Program-made: the position numbers and the translations under genes
Shown: positions 12,301 to 27,300 of the stretch, one piece after another
How the letters are laid out: each line of letters opens with the position of its first letter
Numbering within the stretch: the stretch's first letter is position 1
The notes under the pieces: model-generated
The model's input: only the letters and a program-made list of their open reading frames with translations
Database searches by the model: none
Told to the model about the DNA's origin: nothing
DNA from: Mytilus galloprovincialis
Lineage: Eukaryota > Mollusca > Bivalvia > Mytilida > Mytilidae
NCBI RefSeq assembly: GCF_965363235.1
Contig: NC_134850.1
Coordinates: forward strand, 30,530,102-30,594,101
Reading direction: 5' to 3'
DNA length: 64,000 nt

Positions 12301-15300
12301 TTTCTTCAGCCTGTTTTTATCACTAATTTGGTACACAGCTTTGTCTATGGCCAAAAATCCCACTTTACTGAGGGGTGGTCCAGTAACGTTAATTGTCAGG
12401 ACAGACTTTGGACTAACTTCTATGTTTGGCACCATTATCTCAAGCTACAATGATTAAAGTTATCACATCAATTTACATATATAGTGGATGACATAGTAAT
12501 CTGACAGATATTTTTTTTTTTCAATTTCTTATGCCTATGCAGTGATATTGTTGTCTTTTTTCAAAACTACCTCTACTGTTTTTTATTGGGAAAAATGCAT
12601 ATTTTTATTGAAATTGGGAAATTTGTATATTTTATTTTAAACACATCTTCGATTTTTTGCTGACCTTTGCTGTCTTTTCTACACTGTTTTTTCATGTATA
12701 TTTTGGTTGTCAGACATTTTCAACCTGAAAGCAAGGACGTATATGTTAGTTATACGTCCTTGCTGAAAGGTACTTTTTGGAGAGGGGAAAGACACAGAAA
12801 CAATGATGGTACTTAATGCATTGAAAACCACATGTGTTACAAACACCATGATGATTCTGATCAGAAAACTGGATATCAAAAGTGCTTTCTAATATCAAAA
12901 TAATAACATGAATACGAAATTTACAAGCATTACTACCAATGCCATCACTGTTTTGGGAAAATATAAAACTTTTTGGGAGGAATTTAAAGCCATTTTTTTT
13001 TAGTTATTGGGAATTTTCTCTAGCGGAAAAGGCAGAATTTCGGCTGTAATTTGAGGCAAACAATATCACTGCTATGCCTTAAAATTCAAATCAGACCTAA
13101 AATAGGTACTTCATAAATAATTTCAAAAATCTTTACCCCTTTAAAAAGGACACTAAAGATATTAATAAATGTAAACAATTTAATTCATAATGCTCAAAAC
13201 GAAAACAAGTATGAAAACAGGTAAAATAACAAACAAAGCAGTTGCAAACTTAACTAACTTAGCTTATCTGTTGCATATTACATTGATAGAAACCAAGTTT
13301 TTTCAAATGATTCTTATGCCTATTTGAAATGTGTCCACTGAAAAATATCAATCCTTCAGAACTAGAAGATACCTAGATTTTTGCTTTAAAAAAAAGTTCT
13401 TTTACATAGGGTATGTTTAGTCTGTTACTTAAAATTGCTTGAAAGTATCTGAAAATCATTTGGTCAATATAATTCTCAGTACTGAGAAAAAACTGTTAAT
13501 ATTTTACATTATATCCTGTTCAGACACTGTTTTAAAGACAGAGTATTCTGTGTCTTGTGTATATCTAATATATAGATCTTTTGATTTTAATAAAAAGATT
13601 ATCTTATCATATAATCTTATATAGCAATTAGAAGGTAACTGTTTTGAGTATTAAGCTCTGACGGAATCAACTGGTGATTTGATGGTCACAAATTAAGTTT
13701 ACTGGCGACTCGTTAGTGGAGCCAGTACACAGGTATTTGTGATCATCTAATCACCAATTAATACCATAGGAGCCTTAAATTCAATATTGATATCTCCATT
13801 CTAATAAAACTGTAAGAAAACTATGTCAAATTATACATTTAAAATCAGTCAGACATCGTCTGCACTTGAGCATAGGTTTTCATAGCATCAATTGTGAATT
13901 GATGACATGAAAATTGGTGACATTATCCAATCAAAATGAATGTTACAAACAATGTTGCATTAGAATAAGAAATACCTCTTGATGGTGACAAGAAGGAACA
14001 ACTTCAATTGTGGAAGAATCAGCTGCTACTTCTGCAGCTCCTCCCCATCTCCAGTTAAAGGCATAAGTCACAATACGCAAGTTTGGTCCCATGTCGCTGT
14101 TGATAGCTTGTAAATAAGAGTTACTTCCCCTAGACTGTAAAACTGACAAAATTCTTCCACCTGAAATCAGCTAAAAAAAACATGTCTCTGTTACTACAGT
14201 TGAATGACAAGGAATGACATGCAAAATAGGCCAATAAAAGGTAGACATGAAAAAAATATCCACAAAAATAAGTTGGGTCATATTTTGTTTCTTTTCTAAA
14301 AGAAAGATAATTTTTTCATATTCAAATAGTATATCTAGAAATCAATTAAAATTTAAAAATGTATTGGATAAGTTTGAAACAAGAGTGCACACACTGAAAT
14401 GTCTCGCCTTCTATACTAATCAATGATATTATGTTGATAGTCCTAAGTATAAAGCTAAGCTTTAATACAACTGTCGCATAAACTTAACATTTACCAAGAT
14501 AACTAAACAAAGACCAATGAACCTTGAAAATGAGGTCAAGGTCAGATGAACCATGCCAGGCAGACATGTACAGCTAACAATGCTTCTATACAACATATAT
14601 AGTTGACCTATTACTTATAGTTTAAGAAAAATAGACCAAAACACAAAAACTTAACACTGTGCAATGAACCGTGAAAATGAGGTCAAGGTCAAATAAAACC
14701 TGTGCGACTGACATAAAGATCATAAAATATTTCCATTAACCATATATAGATGACCTATGGCATATAGTATTAGATAAAAAGACCAAAACTCAAAAACTTA
14801 ACTTTGACCACTGAACCATGAAAATGAGGTCAAGGTCACATGACATCAGCCCGCTAGACAGGTACACCTTACAATCATTCCATACAACAAATATAGTAGA
14901 CCTATTGCATATAGTATGAGAAAAACAGACCAAAACACAAAAATTTAACTATAACCACTGAACCATGAAAATGAGGTCAAGGTCAAATGACAACTGCCAG
15001 TTGGACATATACACCTTACAGTCCTTCCATACACCGAATATACTAGCCCTATTGCTTATAGTATCTGAGATATGGACTTGACCACCAAAACTTAACCTTG
15101 TTCACTGATCCATGAAATGAGGTCGAGGTCAAGTGAAAACTGTCTGACAGACATGAGGACCTTGCAAGGTACGCACATATCAAATATAGTTATCCTATTA
15201 CTTATAATAAGAGAGAATTCAACATTATAAAAAATTTGAACTTTTTTTTCAAGTGGTCACTGAACCATGAAAATGAGGTCAAGGACATTGGGTATGTTAC

Positions 15301-18300
15301 TGACGGAAATTTCGTAACATGAGGCATCTATATACAAAGTATGAAGCATCCAGGTCTTACACCTTCTAAAATATAAAGCTTTTAAGAAGTTAGCTAACGC
15401 CGCCGCCGCCGCCGCCGCCAGATCACTATACCTATGTCGAGCTTTCTGCAACAAAAGTTGCAGGCTCGACAAAAATTAAAAAAAAAAGCTTACATCTTAA
15501 AATGTCTTTTGTTTATTTGATTTTCTTACATTATCTTAAACATACATGCACATCACAGCTTTTCAGTTTAAATTCTGTTTTTTTAACACTTAATTTCAGG
15601 AGAAAAATAAAAAATAAAGTAAAATGCCTCACCAGGTGGTAAAACTGATTTGATCTTAATCTCCTTGTTGTAACTTGAGCAGTTAATCTCCCATCATTCT
15701 AAAATAAAGAAACTAAGGTATAACGAAACAAGTTATTTAATTTGAAGTTGTACTAAGTTTTGTAGTTTGTTGTTTTTTACCTCAAAATACTGATGATGTC
15801 AAGGTGTTCATAAAGTTGTACTAAGTTTTGTAGTTTGTTGTTTTTTACCTCAAAATACTGATGATGTGCAAAGTGTTCATAACAAGAGTATTTAGGATAA
15901 CTTTTAAACTTGTACCAACTACTTTTCATTGCAGGGTCTAACTACATTGCAATATATAACTTTTTAAAAAAGAAAGATGACAATTTTCAGAAAATTGTAG
16001 TATGAAAGTTACTACATGTCTTCCTTGGTTTGTTTTGTCATTTGGTTACTGTATCATTTGAGGAATACCCCACATGTCCCTACGGTCATACTTGAACTAC
16101 GATAAAAGCTGAATAAAACCATCAAGTATATTTTGAATAACATATCCTCTACTGCGGATATAAATTCAAATCCTGTTGATTCATTTATTTTTTTGTGGAT
16201 ATCAATTTTCGTGGATTGAGGAAAACTTATATGTTCAGGGAAATTTGATTTTGTGGGGATCCCAAAAGTAGGTATACAAACCAATAAAAAAAATGTAATT
16301 CCTTGAACATTTAAATTTGTGGTTCACCTGTACCTACGAAATCCACAAAAATTGGTATCCAACGAATAATAATGAATCCGCAGTAAGCTGTTGTAATTTA
16401 TTTAAGGAATGACTGTAATATTTTTTCTGTCTGTGAAGAAATAACATAAAAAATGTGGTGCACACTGAATAACACGCGTAGCGGGTTATTTAACAGTGTG
16501 CACCACATTTTCTATGTTATTTCGAATAGACAGAAAAAATATTACATTCATTTCTTATAATTTAATCCTAAATTCCATTTTAAACTGTAGAAAACCATGA
16601 AAAAACGTTGATGATGTCACAGTCACTTGACTAAATTATGTCTATGGGCTCATAACAAAATAATGTCAGCCAATCAGAAGACGTGTTACATCCAAAATTA
16701 AATTATTAAATTTTCTTTAACAACTTTCTCATTAATACGTTTGTATGACAATACAAATTACTATAAATACAACCATAAATACATGTGGCTACTTACCAAA
16801 GTAGGTTTGACACTGATAAATCTGTTAGATGGTGATTGCATGGCTTCAACAGCAAATGTCACCACTGATTGGACTGAATATGTATAGTTATTTCTGTCAG
16901 CATCTGTCTTTATCTAATAAATAAAGCAAGGATAAAATATTACACTAAAAAGAATAAGAAAACCATACCCAGATTGCTCAATAACATTTGAATGTTCAGG
17001 GAATAGTAAAATCTGTGACAAAATCCTTATTTCACCTCATAACAAACATATGTACAAGCCAGGGTTGCGTTCAATATTGTAGTTGCTACGTAGCCCTACC
17101 TAGATTTTGGCCATAAAAAGTAGCTGCTAATCAGATGTAGATAGCCCCAAAAGCTCATGCTATCTAGAGAATCATAATGGCGTCCAAAAAGTTATTACTA
17201 ATGACATTATTTTGATAGGTTAGCATATTGTTCAACATAGATAGTTATCAAAGGTATAGTGTAAAAGCTACACTTTTTTGTCCATTATTCTCTATTCTGT
17301 CAATCTAGAGCCTCATGAAATATACATACTGTACATGATAATTTTCTATCTCTGTTTTCAATATGAACAGGCTTAACGATTCGTCCGGTCTCATCAGATT
17401 CTACATTGAATCTTCTAATAGGTATAACGTTGCCATGAGTTGTTCTCTTTCCACAAGATATACTTAGTGGACAGTTTGGTGCTGGCTTTCCATTGGCAAA
17501 GAAAGTGTCAATCTTAAAAACAAAAAAAAATTATTAATAGGGGAAGATAACTCAGGTTAGTATGATAGAGAAAAATAGGCATTTTAATCTCACAATACTA
17601 TAGATTATTTATTTTTGTGGGTTGAGGAACAATTGTATTTTCATTGATATTTGATAACATGGTTTTGCCAAAGTGTGCACTATACAAGCCTGCAGAAAAT
17701 TTAAACTTCTTTGAGCATTTGATTTTTTTTATTATGCATACCAATGAAATAAACAAAATTGTATACCCCATGAATATTCATAAATCAACAGTATATAATT
17801 ATTATAAGTCATATGTAAACCTGAGTCATTTCATTTAATATTTTTAATATTAGTACAGATTTCTTTTGAAAGAACCAATACCAAATCAGGATCTTTACCT
17901 GTGTCACTGCATGTAATTATTTGTTGAAACATGAGTACTGAAACATAACTAATGAAGATGATTTTCAAAACTAGCCAAGAAATGATTGAACAAAATGTTA
18001 TATTTAGACAAACAAGAAGTATCTGCAGTTTAAAATCAAATATCAACTTTCTTTGTTCCTGAACTAATGCAGTACCATTTTTGTCTTCTGACAAATAGTA
18101 TCAATTTTAAATTCTACATTTTTTTATTTCAACTTAGTTCATCCAGAACATGATAACAAGAAGTGATAATCATGTTCCACAATCATATTTAACTATTCTT
18201 ATACTTACTACCAAGTCATAAGGAATTCCAGGTTTGAAGTATTTCTGTGATTTTTCTACAGATATTTTATATGGATGGTTAGAGAACACAGTTTTTTTAT

Positions 18301-21300
18301 CAGAAACTTGTTCCCTTCTTCCTGTTCCCTTATCTAGTATGGTAACCTCCAGATATAGTCTTGCTCCATCAGGGAACCAGTAGGATGGAAATCTCTCCTC
18401 CAATGTATTCTTACTTATTTCAAAATCTGTTGATCCCACTGTCATCTGAAAACAACAAATTGAAATGGCATCAAAAGGTTTTTTTTTAATTAAAGTAATA
18501 TGAAACGAGTAACAGTTGAAAAATAAAGTTAATTCAATTCTTGAACCAAAGCATGCATATATCATAAACTTGGTCTTCTGTGTATGATTTTATCATTTGT
18601 TACGCATCCATTTTGTATAATTGTCAAAAAAATTATTTTACTTGGTCAGTTTTGTTGTGAAAATATGGCAGCTAATTAAAATAGTTAAGTTTTGAATGCT
18701 AAGTTTACCGATTGTCATCTTTGTAAACAATCAAAAGAGAAGCATGTATATTCAAGTGAGCACATGTATAACATATACAATAAAATTTAGATTATTTTGA
18801 TGACTGAGTGATTTTAACATTTGTTACCAATTTGGGTTTCCCCTTTGCACTTGCGTAACTGCAATCACCAGATTTTTACGAGAAAGGTCAGGCTGAGGCA
18901 ACTGGATACGGAAAACATGTGCCAGTCTTTAAAAGAATCAGGCAATAAAAAAGAATTTAAAACATGGCCAAAACAAACCTGTCAATATGACATAAACCCT
19001 TCTATTTTGATTAACACTCATCCTGAGTTAGAAATTGTAGGACTTTAGTTTCTGTGTGTTTGGTAATAAGAGAAATATTTAGATAATTGTTGGTTAGGAA
19101 TGATAGCAAATTACATAGTTAGCTCCCCTTTATTGTTAATTTCTTGTGCATTTCAACTAAGTTAAATCTTCAGATACCAGAACAAAAAGTTATATTCATG
19201 CACCATTATATATTTCGAATTTAAATTAATGTAAACTTGTGCAAGTTTTTGGTGTCATGTTTTCAACACTGCCTGATTCTTTGGCAGATTGGGACTCAAT
19301 ATTTAATGCTACTTAACAATAATCATTACAGCCAATTTCAATGAGTGTGTAGCTAAAGGTAATATCTTTGGTTAGCTTGCTTGCTAGCTGAACTGTGAAG
19401 TTATTGTAAGGTTAGGTATACTACCCTCCATTCGAAGTAGCCCAGTCCTACAGACAGATAGATTGGTTATCTGTCGGACTAGTCTACTCTTAAATAAGGG
19501 TAGTTTAACTAACCTAACAATGACTTCACGGTTCAGCTAGCAAACAAGCTAACCAAAGATTTCACCTTTGCCTACACACTCATTGAAATCGACTGTAATT
19601 TCTAAAACTAATAATTGATAGGTTTCAATTGACACAATTTGAAAAAGAGTTACTTCCCTTCTATTGTAATCTTGGAGGTATACGAGCACAAAAACCTTCA
19701 AAATCATTAGAAAAATCAACTTTGTATACTGACTGCTAGACTATAGAAAAAGTTTTTTTTTTATGAGCAATTATAATTCCTTTATATTTGCTAGAGACAT
19801 CACTTTGATGTTGTAAGGATCTATAAACTAGTTGGTACCACATATTTCAAGTTGGTTAGTCAAAATTAATAACTCTTATTCAATATACCGAAACCTATCT
19901 ACTATAAATTCAGAAATTATTGCATGCATTTGTTGATGAGATTTTGTCCTTAAGCCTAAATTGCAATATTTAGAAAAATAATGATTAATTCATATAAAAC
20001 AAGAATGTGTCCAAAGTACACGGATGCCCCACTCGCACTATCCTTTTCCATGTTCCATGGACCGTGAAATTGGGTAATAATCTAATTTGGTATTAAAATT
20101 AGAAAGATTTTACTAGAGGGAACATATGTACTAAGTTTCAAGTTGATTGGAATTCAATTTTATCAAAAACTACCTTGACCAAAAACTTTAACCTGAAACT
20201 CCCACTTTCATTTCTATGTTTAGTGGACCGTGAAATTGGGGTCAAAAGTCTAATTTGGCTTCAAAATTAAAAAGATTATATCATAAGCAACAAGTTTACT
20301 AAGTTTCAAGTTGATTGGACTTCAGTTTCACCAAAAACTACCTTGACCAAAAACTTTAACCTGAAACTCCCACTTTCATTTTCTATGTTCAGTGGACCGT
20401 GAAATTGGGGTCAAAAGTCTAATTTGGCTTGACCAAAAACTTTAACCTGAACGGAGGGACGCACAGACGGACGAACGGACGCACAGACGAACGGAGCCAC
20501 AGACCAGAAAACATAATGCCCCTCTACTATCGTAGGTGGGGCATAAAAAAATCAAAATGAGAGTTTAAATTATTGCAATTATAACTTGGTCGCATTTTTG
20601 CAATATAATTTCTGAATTAACAGTATTCATACTTCCAACATCCAATGGCAAAGTATCCTTGCATCTTCAGAACCATAAATATTTCCACATTACATGCTTG
20701 TTGGTTACAGTATAAACTATGTTAAAATTTCTAGTTAAGTTTTTATTGTGAATAAAATTCAAATTTGAAGTTTTACCTGCTGTTTCAGGTCAACATCACT
20801 GATTTTATGTTGTCCATCTGTAATAATTCCATAAGATAATACACAGGTACCATCAATTGCTTTTCCATGAAAATAACTGAAATATCCAAATGATGTTCAG
20901 ATTTCAAACTTTTAACTGCAAAATACTTAGGGTTTTCTCTGCTGTTTACAAAACATTAAAAAAATCATGACCATTAACTAGACCCTCAGAGTGACCTCAA
21001 AGTTAATATGAGTCTACTTGACCCCAAAGGACATTATCAAACCATGATTGGTCAAGATATTGTCTGTGGTTCAAATGACAGCCTCTGGATACAGAAACGA
21101 TATCAAAGGGATAACATTTTAAGGTGGTACCAAACACTTTGACTTAAATTAATGTGTCTCATTTAATTTTCATAAAATTTTGACAAAATATTCACTTTGA
21201 CCCTTTGACAAAAAATTCAAAAAACTTGAACCACACACTTTAAATTTCATTGGATATAAAGCAGTTTGACAAATATTGATCTTGATCATCGAGAAACTAA

Positions 21301-24300
21301 ATGTTTAATAAAACTAGATTAAAACGTTCAGCTGATTGTTACAGAGTTATCTTCTGTAGTGTTATGTCTTAGGCCAAGTTCGGATGGAACCTCGAGTACT
21401 GTCTCTAGTTCCATATAAGCGGTAAATAATTTTGAAGAGTAAGGACTCTAGATTACCGGAAATACAAGGCCCCTACTCTGAATATGTTTACATTCAAATT
21501 TGATTGGATCGACGTCATAACATCCGGGATATCGATAGCAGCCCTGCCACAACCCAGGGCTCATTGAGTTCTAATGGCGGGAAAGCTATATCCAATCATA
21601 ACAGGTGTTATATATGACCATGTCAATCCTATCTACTCTAGATATCCATCCGAACTTGGCCACAAACAAAATTTATTATGATACAATCCAATCATAAGAA
21701 TTTATTTTCATCATTTGAGAAAAAAGTCCAATTAGTTTATTTAATTTCAATTTCAACGTAAATTTGGCTGATTTCAATTAATATCTAGATGAAATATTGG
21801 CAGTCTTCTGCAATTCACTTGAGGCAATTCAAGATGGCAGAAAACTCCTTAACTACATTAACATTTGTAAATACTCACTTGGCTGAAACATTTATTCTTA
21901 TTGTCTCTGTTGTTGGGAGAATAATGTCTGGTTCTGACTTCAGAGTTATACTGAACTTTGGTAAAACTGAAATATCACAGGATTTAATGGTAAACAAATA
22001 TTTCAAAGAAAACCACACCCATTCATCTATTGGCAGCTTAAATATTATAGGTTTGTTCATCTTGGTATCTGTAAGAGCTGAATTATTAAGACTAACTGCT
22101 CATTTTTTCAAATGATTTAGAAAGGCAATTTTGAAGCAAGTCAATATATCATTGCATGGTAGCATAAAAATATATTAGAAACACAGTTTTCTTTAAACAG
22201 GTTGTCGCTGGTTCATTTCTGTCATATTTGTTTTTCTTAAGTTAAATTAAGTTAAATTGTTATGAATTATTTTTTCCTTTTGAATTGTTTAACATTTTTC
22301 AAGTCAGGCCTTTTACAGTTAACTATACAGATTACAGTATGGTATTTTTCTCATTTTTGACCATATTTTGCTTCCATTCACATAAATTGAACTGTGGTAT
22401 ATAGTTGTCTTATTCACAATCTTATCACATCCCGGAATTTTCATATGAATATGAGTTATCTCCCATCAACTCTTCATAGGTTTATTTTCTTTATGATTGC
22501 AAATTTCTTGATTTTTTTTCTTTTGGATATTTAATAGTTGCTTAAAGTAAAGCACAATTTTGACCTCAGGATTTCTTTTTTCAGGATTAAATAATTAATA
22601 AAATACATAAATACATTCTCCCTACTTCTAATCTTTGCAAATGAATACATATTCTCCCTACTTCTATTTTTTTGTAAACAAATACACAAATTATAGTTGT
22701 ATTCATTCTATTGTCTATAAACTTCAATTATACTTACCATACTCTTTTACTTCAAATGTCACTACTGTTTCTGTTTCAAGCTGAAGAAAAAGGAAACAAG
22801 AATTTGGAATTAATTGTTAAAGAACAGCTGTTCCTAGGACAAAAGATGTGCATGTCCTTTATATACTGAAATTGATATAATTATTAGAATGGAATTATGT
22901 ATAAATCAGCAGTCAGTTAAATAGCCTTGTAGAAAAATTTTGCCTTAAATTATACAGACAAAGCTCTAAAACTCTGGAAAGCAAATCTTTACTTTTACTT
23001 GTCCCGATAATAGTTAGTATGGAACATTTATAAAATTAATAATTTTTATGGTAGGTAAAGATGCTCTGAAGTAAAATTTTAAGGAGAACATTTTTAATTT
23101 CTGATGTATTTATAAGCACATTTATATATGTTTTCTTATTTGTATTCAGTTTCAATAAATATTTCAATGCAATGCATTTATCAGTTTTACTCTGCCATGG
23201 TTCATGTATTTGTGCATATTCCAAATACTAAAACCAACAAAAAGTGAGGGACAAGGTATATACCTATCTGTCAAAAAATCTACCTTATAGCAAAAATTAT
23301 AAAATAATAAAGCTACAAGAAATATATAACAGATCACTTTACTTATGATTTCAAATTTCAAACATTCGATATGTTATAAATGTTTGTAAACGGAAAGGTG
23401 TGTTTGAAATTGAACTCAAGCCTTTTTCATATCATTATGAATAAAATATGTTTAAAACCAAAATAAAATTTAACTTTTTCATAGAAAGCTAGCTGCCGAA
23501 CTGTGGCTCTTCAGTCCTTATGTTATTTTTTGAATATTTGCGGACCATACATAAATGGTCCACAAATAGTAAAAAAAAAAAAAAGGACCTAAAAGCTATA
23601 ATGGTTTCACAGCTAATACATAGCATGAATATTTCATACCTACCCCATTAGTGAACCTAGCCTCAACAGTCCAGTTATTACCATAGAATGGGCGTGATGG
23701 TAGCAGAAATTTATCTGTTATAAAACTTCCATGGTATGTGGCATTCTTCCTTTGGACTATAACTCCTTGTGGGTTCTAAAAAAATAATTGGTGTATATAT
23801 TATGTAATCAGTTTATGATGAAAAAAAGTAAAAAATCCAGTACATCGAATAAGTCTGCTAATCCAGAGCCTACTGTAAACCAACTAATGTTACTTATTTT
23901 TCGCTGAAACTTCATTTCACATTTGGCCCTTACTAGCCAATTTGACAGCAATTTAGTTTTGCAATTTTCACATTTGCTAGATTTAGTTAAACAAGGAAAG
24001 ATCATTACGTTAAGCAGAATTAACTCTACATACAAGCCTGTTCCAAGTCAGGAGCCTGTAGAGTGGTTTTTGTTAAGTTAATGTTCATCATATTTGTTTT
24101 TCGTAAATTATTTTGTTACAAATTAGGCAGTTAGTTTTCTCAATTGAATTGTTTTACATTTTTCATGTCAGGGCCTTTTAAAGCTGACTATACAGTATGG
24201 GTTTTTACTGTTAGGTTGTTTATAATAGCTTAAATCCACTCCATTTGAACTTTGATGGATAGTTGTCTAATCGGTAGTCATACTTCATATCCTATTCTTA

Positions 24301-27300
24301 TAACAGCAAGGTTGAAATAACTGAGTATAATACTGCGGATTCATTATTATTCATGGGATACCAATTTTTATGGTTTTTCGTTGGTACAGATAAACTATGA
24401 ATTTAAATGTTCAATGGATCACAAATTTGCTATTGGGTTGTATACAGACTTTGACAAAACCATGAAATCAAATATCCATGAAAATGCAAGTTTTCCTCAA
24501 TCCATGCATGCCAATTGATAACAGGCATGGGGTAATCGTAATCAGTAATCGTAATCAGCTGCAATCGATTACATTTTGCAGTGTAATCCTATGTAATCAG
24601 TAATCATGCCATTTCTGATTACAAGTAATCATAATGTAATCGATTACATTGCAAAAAACAGGTGTAATCATGATTACTTTTAGATTACTTTAAGATTACA
24701 TTCATATGATTACTTGCTGATTACAAAATCTTGTATATATATATAAAGATAGTTTTTGATAGACAATTTGATAACAACGAAAATAAATGAGTAATTGATA
24801 ATATAAAAGTTTATTAGTTTACCTTGATATCAATATGCACAGGAACAGTCGATGGTCTTCTCACCTCGTCCAATGGAATTACTCTTATCCTTACTGAAAT
24901 ATTGTATGTGTAGATAATTCAAAATGCCCTGCATTTATGTCAAAAACCAGTTCTAATTGTGAAAATCACAAATTTTATAACCAAATTAGAAATGAGCCTC
25001 CACATGGGGTTGTTTTTTATGTGATTACATCACCATTTTTATAGTGACTATTTGATTACCAGGCTAAATATTTGATGATTTTTTATTAATAATTGATAAT
25101 CTCGGACTGGGTTTTTTTAAGATTGGTTATCTTGTTTAAAAAAAATAATTAATGATTAAGTAATTATATTGGCCAAAAAAAATTTTTTTTTGTTATAATA
25201 TAGCACTCATTGTCAAATCTCCTTATAAACACAGTTAAAGGGGCATAAGCTATGAGATATTAAAAAAATAAAATATGATTTTATGTTAAATCTTTAATGG
25301 AAGTAAAATATTGAAATAGTAATTAGGCTTTAACAGCCAGTTTGTTTCAATTTTGTAAAAATATTCTATCTTAGAGCTATTTTCCTAGTGCATGTAGTTT
25401 AAAGGTTTGGTTAGCTTGCTTGATTTGTTTGTATAAATGTTTGCTTATGCAAGCATTCAAAAGCATTAAACAAGCTGAAGACCCACATTTCAATTGATTG
25501 CTATTGTAAAAGTTATTACAGTACTTGAGCAAACAATTATACAAACAACAAACAAAGCAAGCAAGTCAACCAAACCTGTAACCTAAGTGCATTAGGAAAA
25601 TAGCCCTAATTATGAATGTACCTTCTTGGTTAGGTGTATACACAGGTTTGTCTGTCTGTATAAAAATATATCCACTTTGTCTAGACAAAAGAATCACTTT
25701 CTCTTTCTCAAAAATAAATCTCCCATTTGTAGACTTGGCTACAAGGGACACATATTGTATGGTATTGCCATCTGAGTCTTGAAGATCTGATGCTTGTAGT
25801 ATAAATGTTGTGTTCTTCACTTCACCTGTTCAAAATAGAAAGGCGACAGGGTAATGATTGCAATAATTAAAACTTGCATTTTTAAAAAAATTATATGAAT
25901 CAAACAGGAATTTTCTGAATATCTCAAAAATTAAAATCCCATTTAAACCTAAAATTACAAATTTGCAATAATAAATGAACGCAATAATTTCTGAATTTAC
26001 AGTATCAACAATTGGTAGGAAAACTGACAATCTTTTAGCTAGTCAATTCAGATCAAAGACAAATGTACCTTCTATTTGACAGGTTCAAATCCACAACCTC
26101 AGTTTTGATACGCAAGTGATACAGTGAGTCACTAAATGAACTATTAAACCACCTATGCTGCCACTGCGCTCATTGAGCGTTTGGAAGCAATCACAATGCC
26201 AGTCTGGTGGCAGCTGTCATATTGCTCATATCAAAATGTACTTGTTAATGATTTTAAGAATGAGGAAATAAGACAGCTATATTTCTACCATTAGGTATAA
26301 ATAGAGAACATTTAAGGGGGGTTTAAGGTTTTTTCCTGAAAAAAAATATTCTGATCCCCAATTAATTGAAAAAAAGAATATTCTGTTCAAGCATATGACA
26401 AAAGATATATTCTGAATCCATATTTTTTCCCATACCTGATATTGTTAAATTTTGAAAAAAATAATTTGATTGATAGTGTTGAAACTAGATAAATTTTCTG
26501 ACTAAAAAAAATATCCTCTCCATTGAAGTTGGTACCTCCTTAGTAGACTGACCTGATGATATTGTAACAGTTCTTTCATATAATGTCTTTTCTTTAGCTG
26601 GATGGTCCTGTATGTATAGCTGTATTGAGATATTGTCTATATCAGAAATACTGACGGACACCGTCTCTGGAGCATCAAGTCTGAACACACTTGGAGCTGT
26701 TATGAAGTATATTGGTCTGGCAATGTATAAAAGATACATACAGTCAGTTCAGATATAAAGCAAAATTCATCATTTGCAAAAGAATTTGACAAAAGAAATA
26801 TATATAACGATTTAATTTCATCCATCTTGTTTAATTATTTTGTTTCGGGTTTGTAAAATATAAAATAACAAGAGTTCGCATATTGAAATGTCTTGCCTCC
26901 TTTACTAACAATTGATTTTATGTTGATAGTCCTAAATATAAAGTTTTACTACAAGTATCACATAAAATCAACATAATCCAAGAAAATGAGGTCATGGTCA
27001 GATAAACCAAACAAGAAATACATGTACAACTTACAATCATTTATACATCAAATATAGTTGACCTATTGCTTATATTATCTACATTTTGTTGTAAGAAACA
27101 AACATAACCATGAAAACTAATCATTGACCAATGAACCTTGAAAATGAGGTCAAGGTCAGATAAAACCTGCAAGACTGACATGCATGCATGTACATCATTA
27201 AATATTTCTATGCACCAAATATGGTGGACCTATTGCATATAATATTAGAAAAAGAAAGACCAAAACTCAATTTTTTTTTTTTATCCACAGAACCATGAAA

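Noticed and set aside
21789..22115. 108-residue plus-strand open frame
   Set aside because: It is the antisense of C3-like exon 7 and its surroundings and has no domain or splice context of its own.
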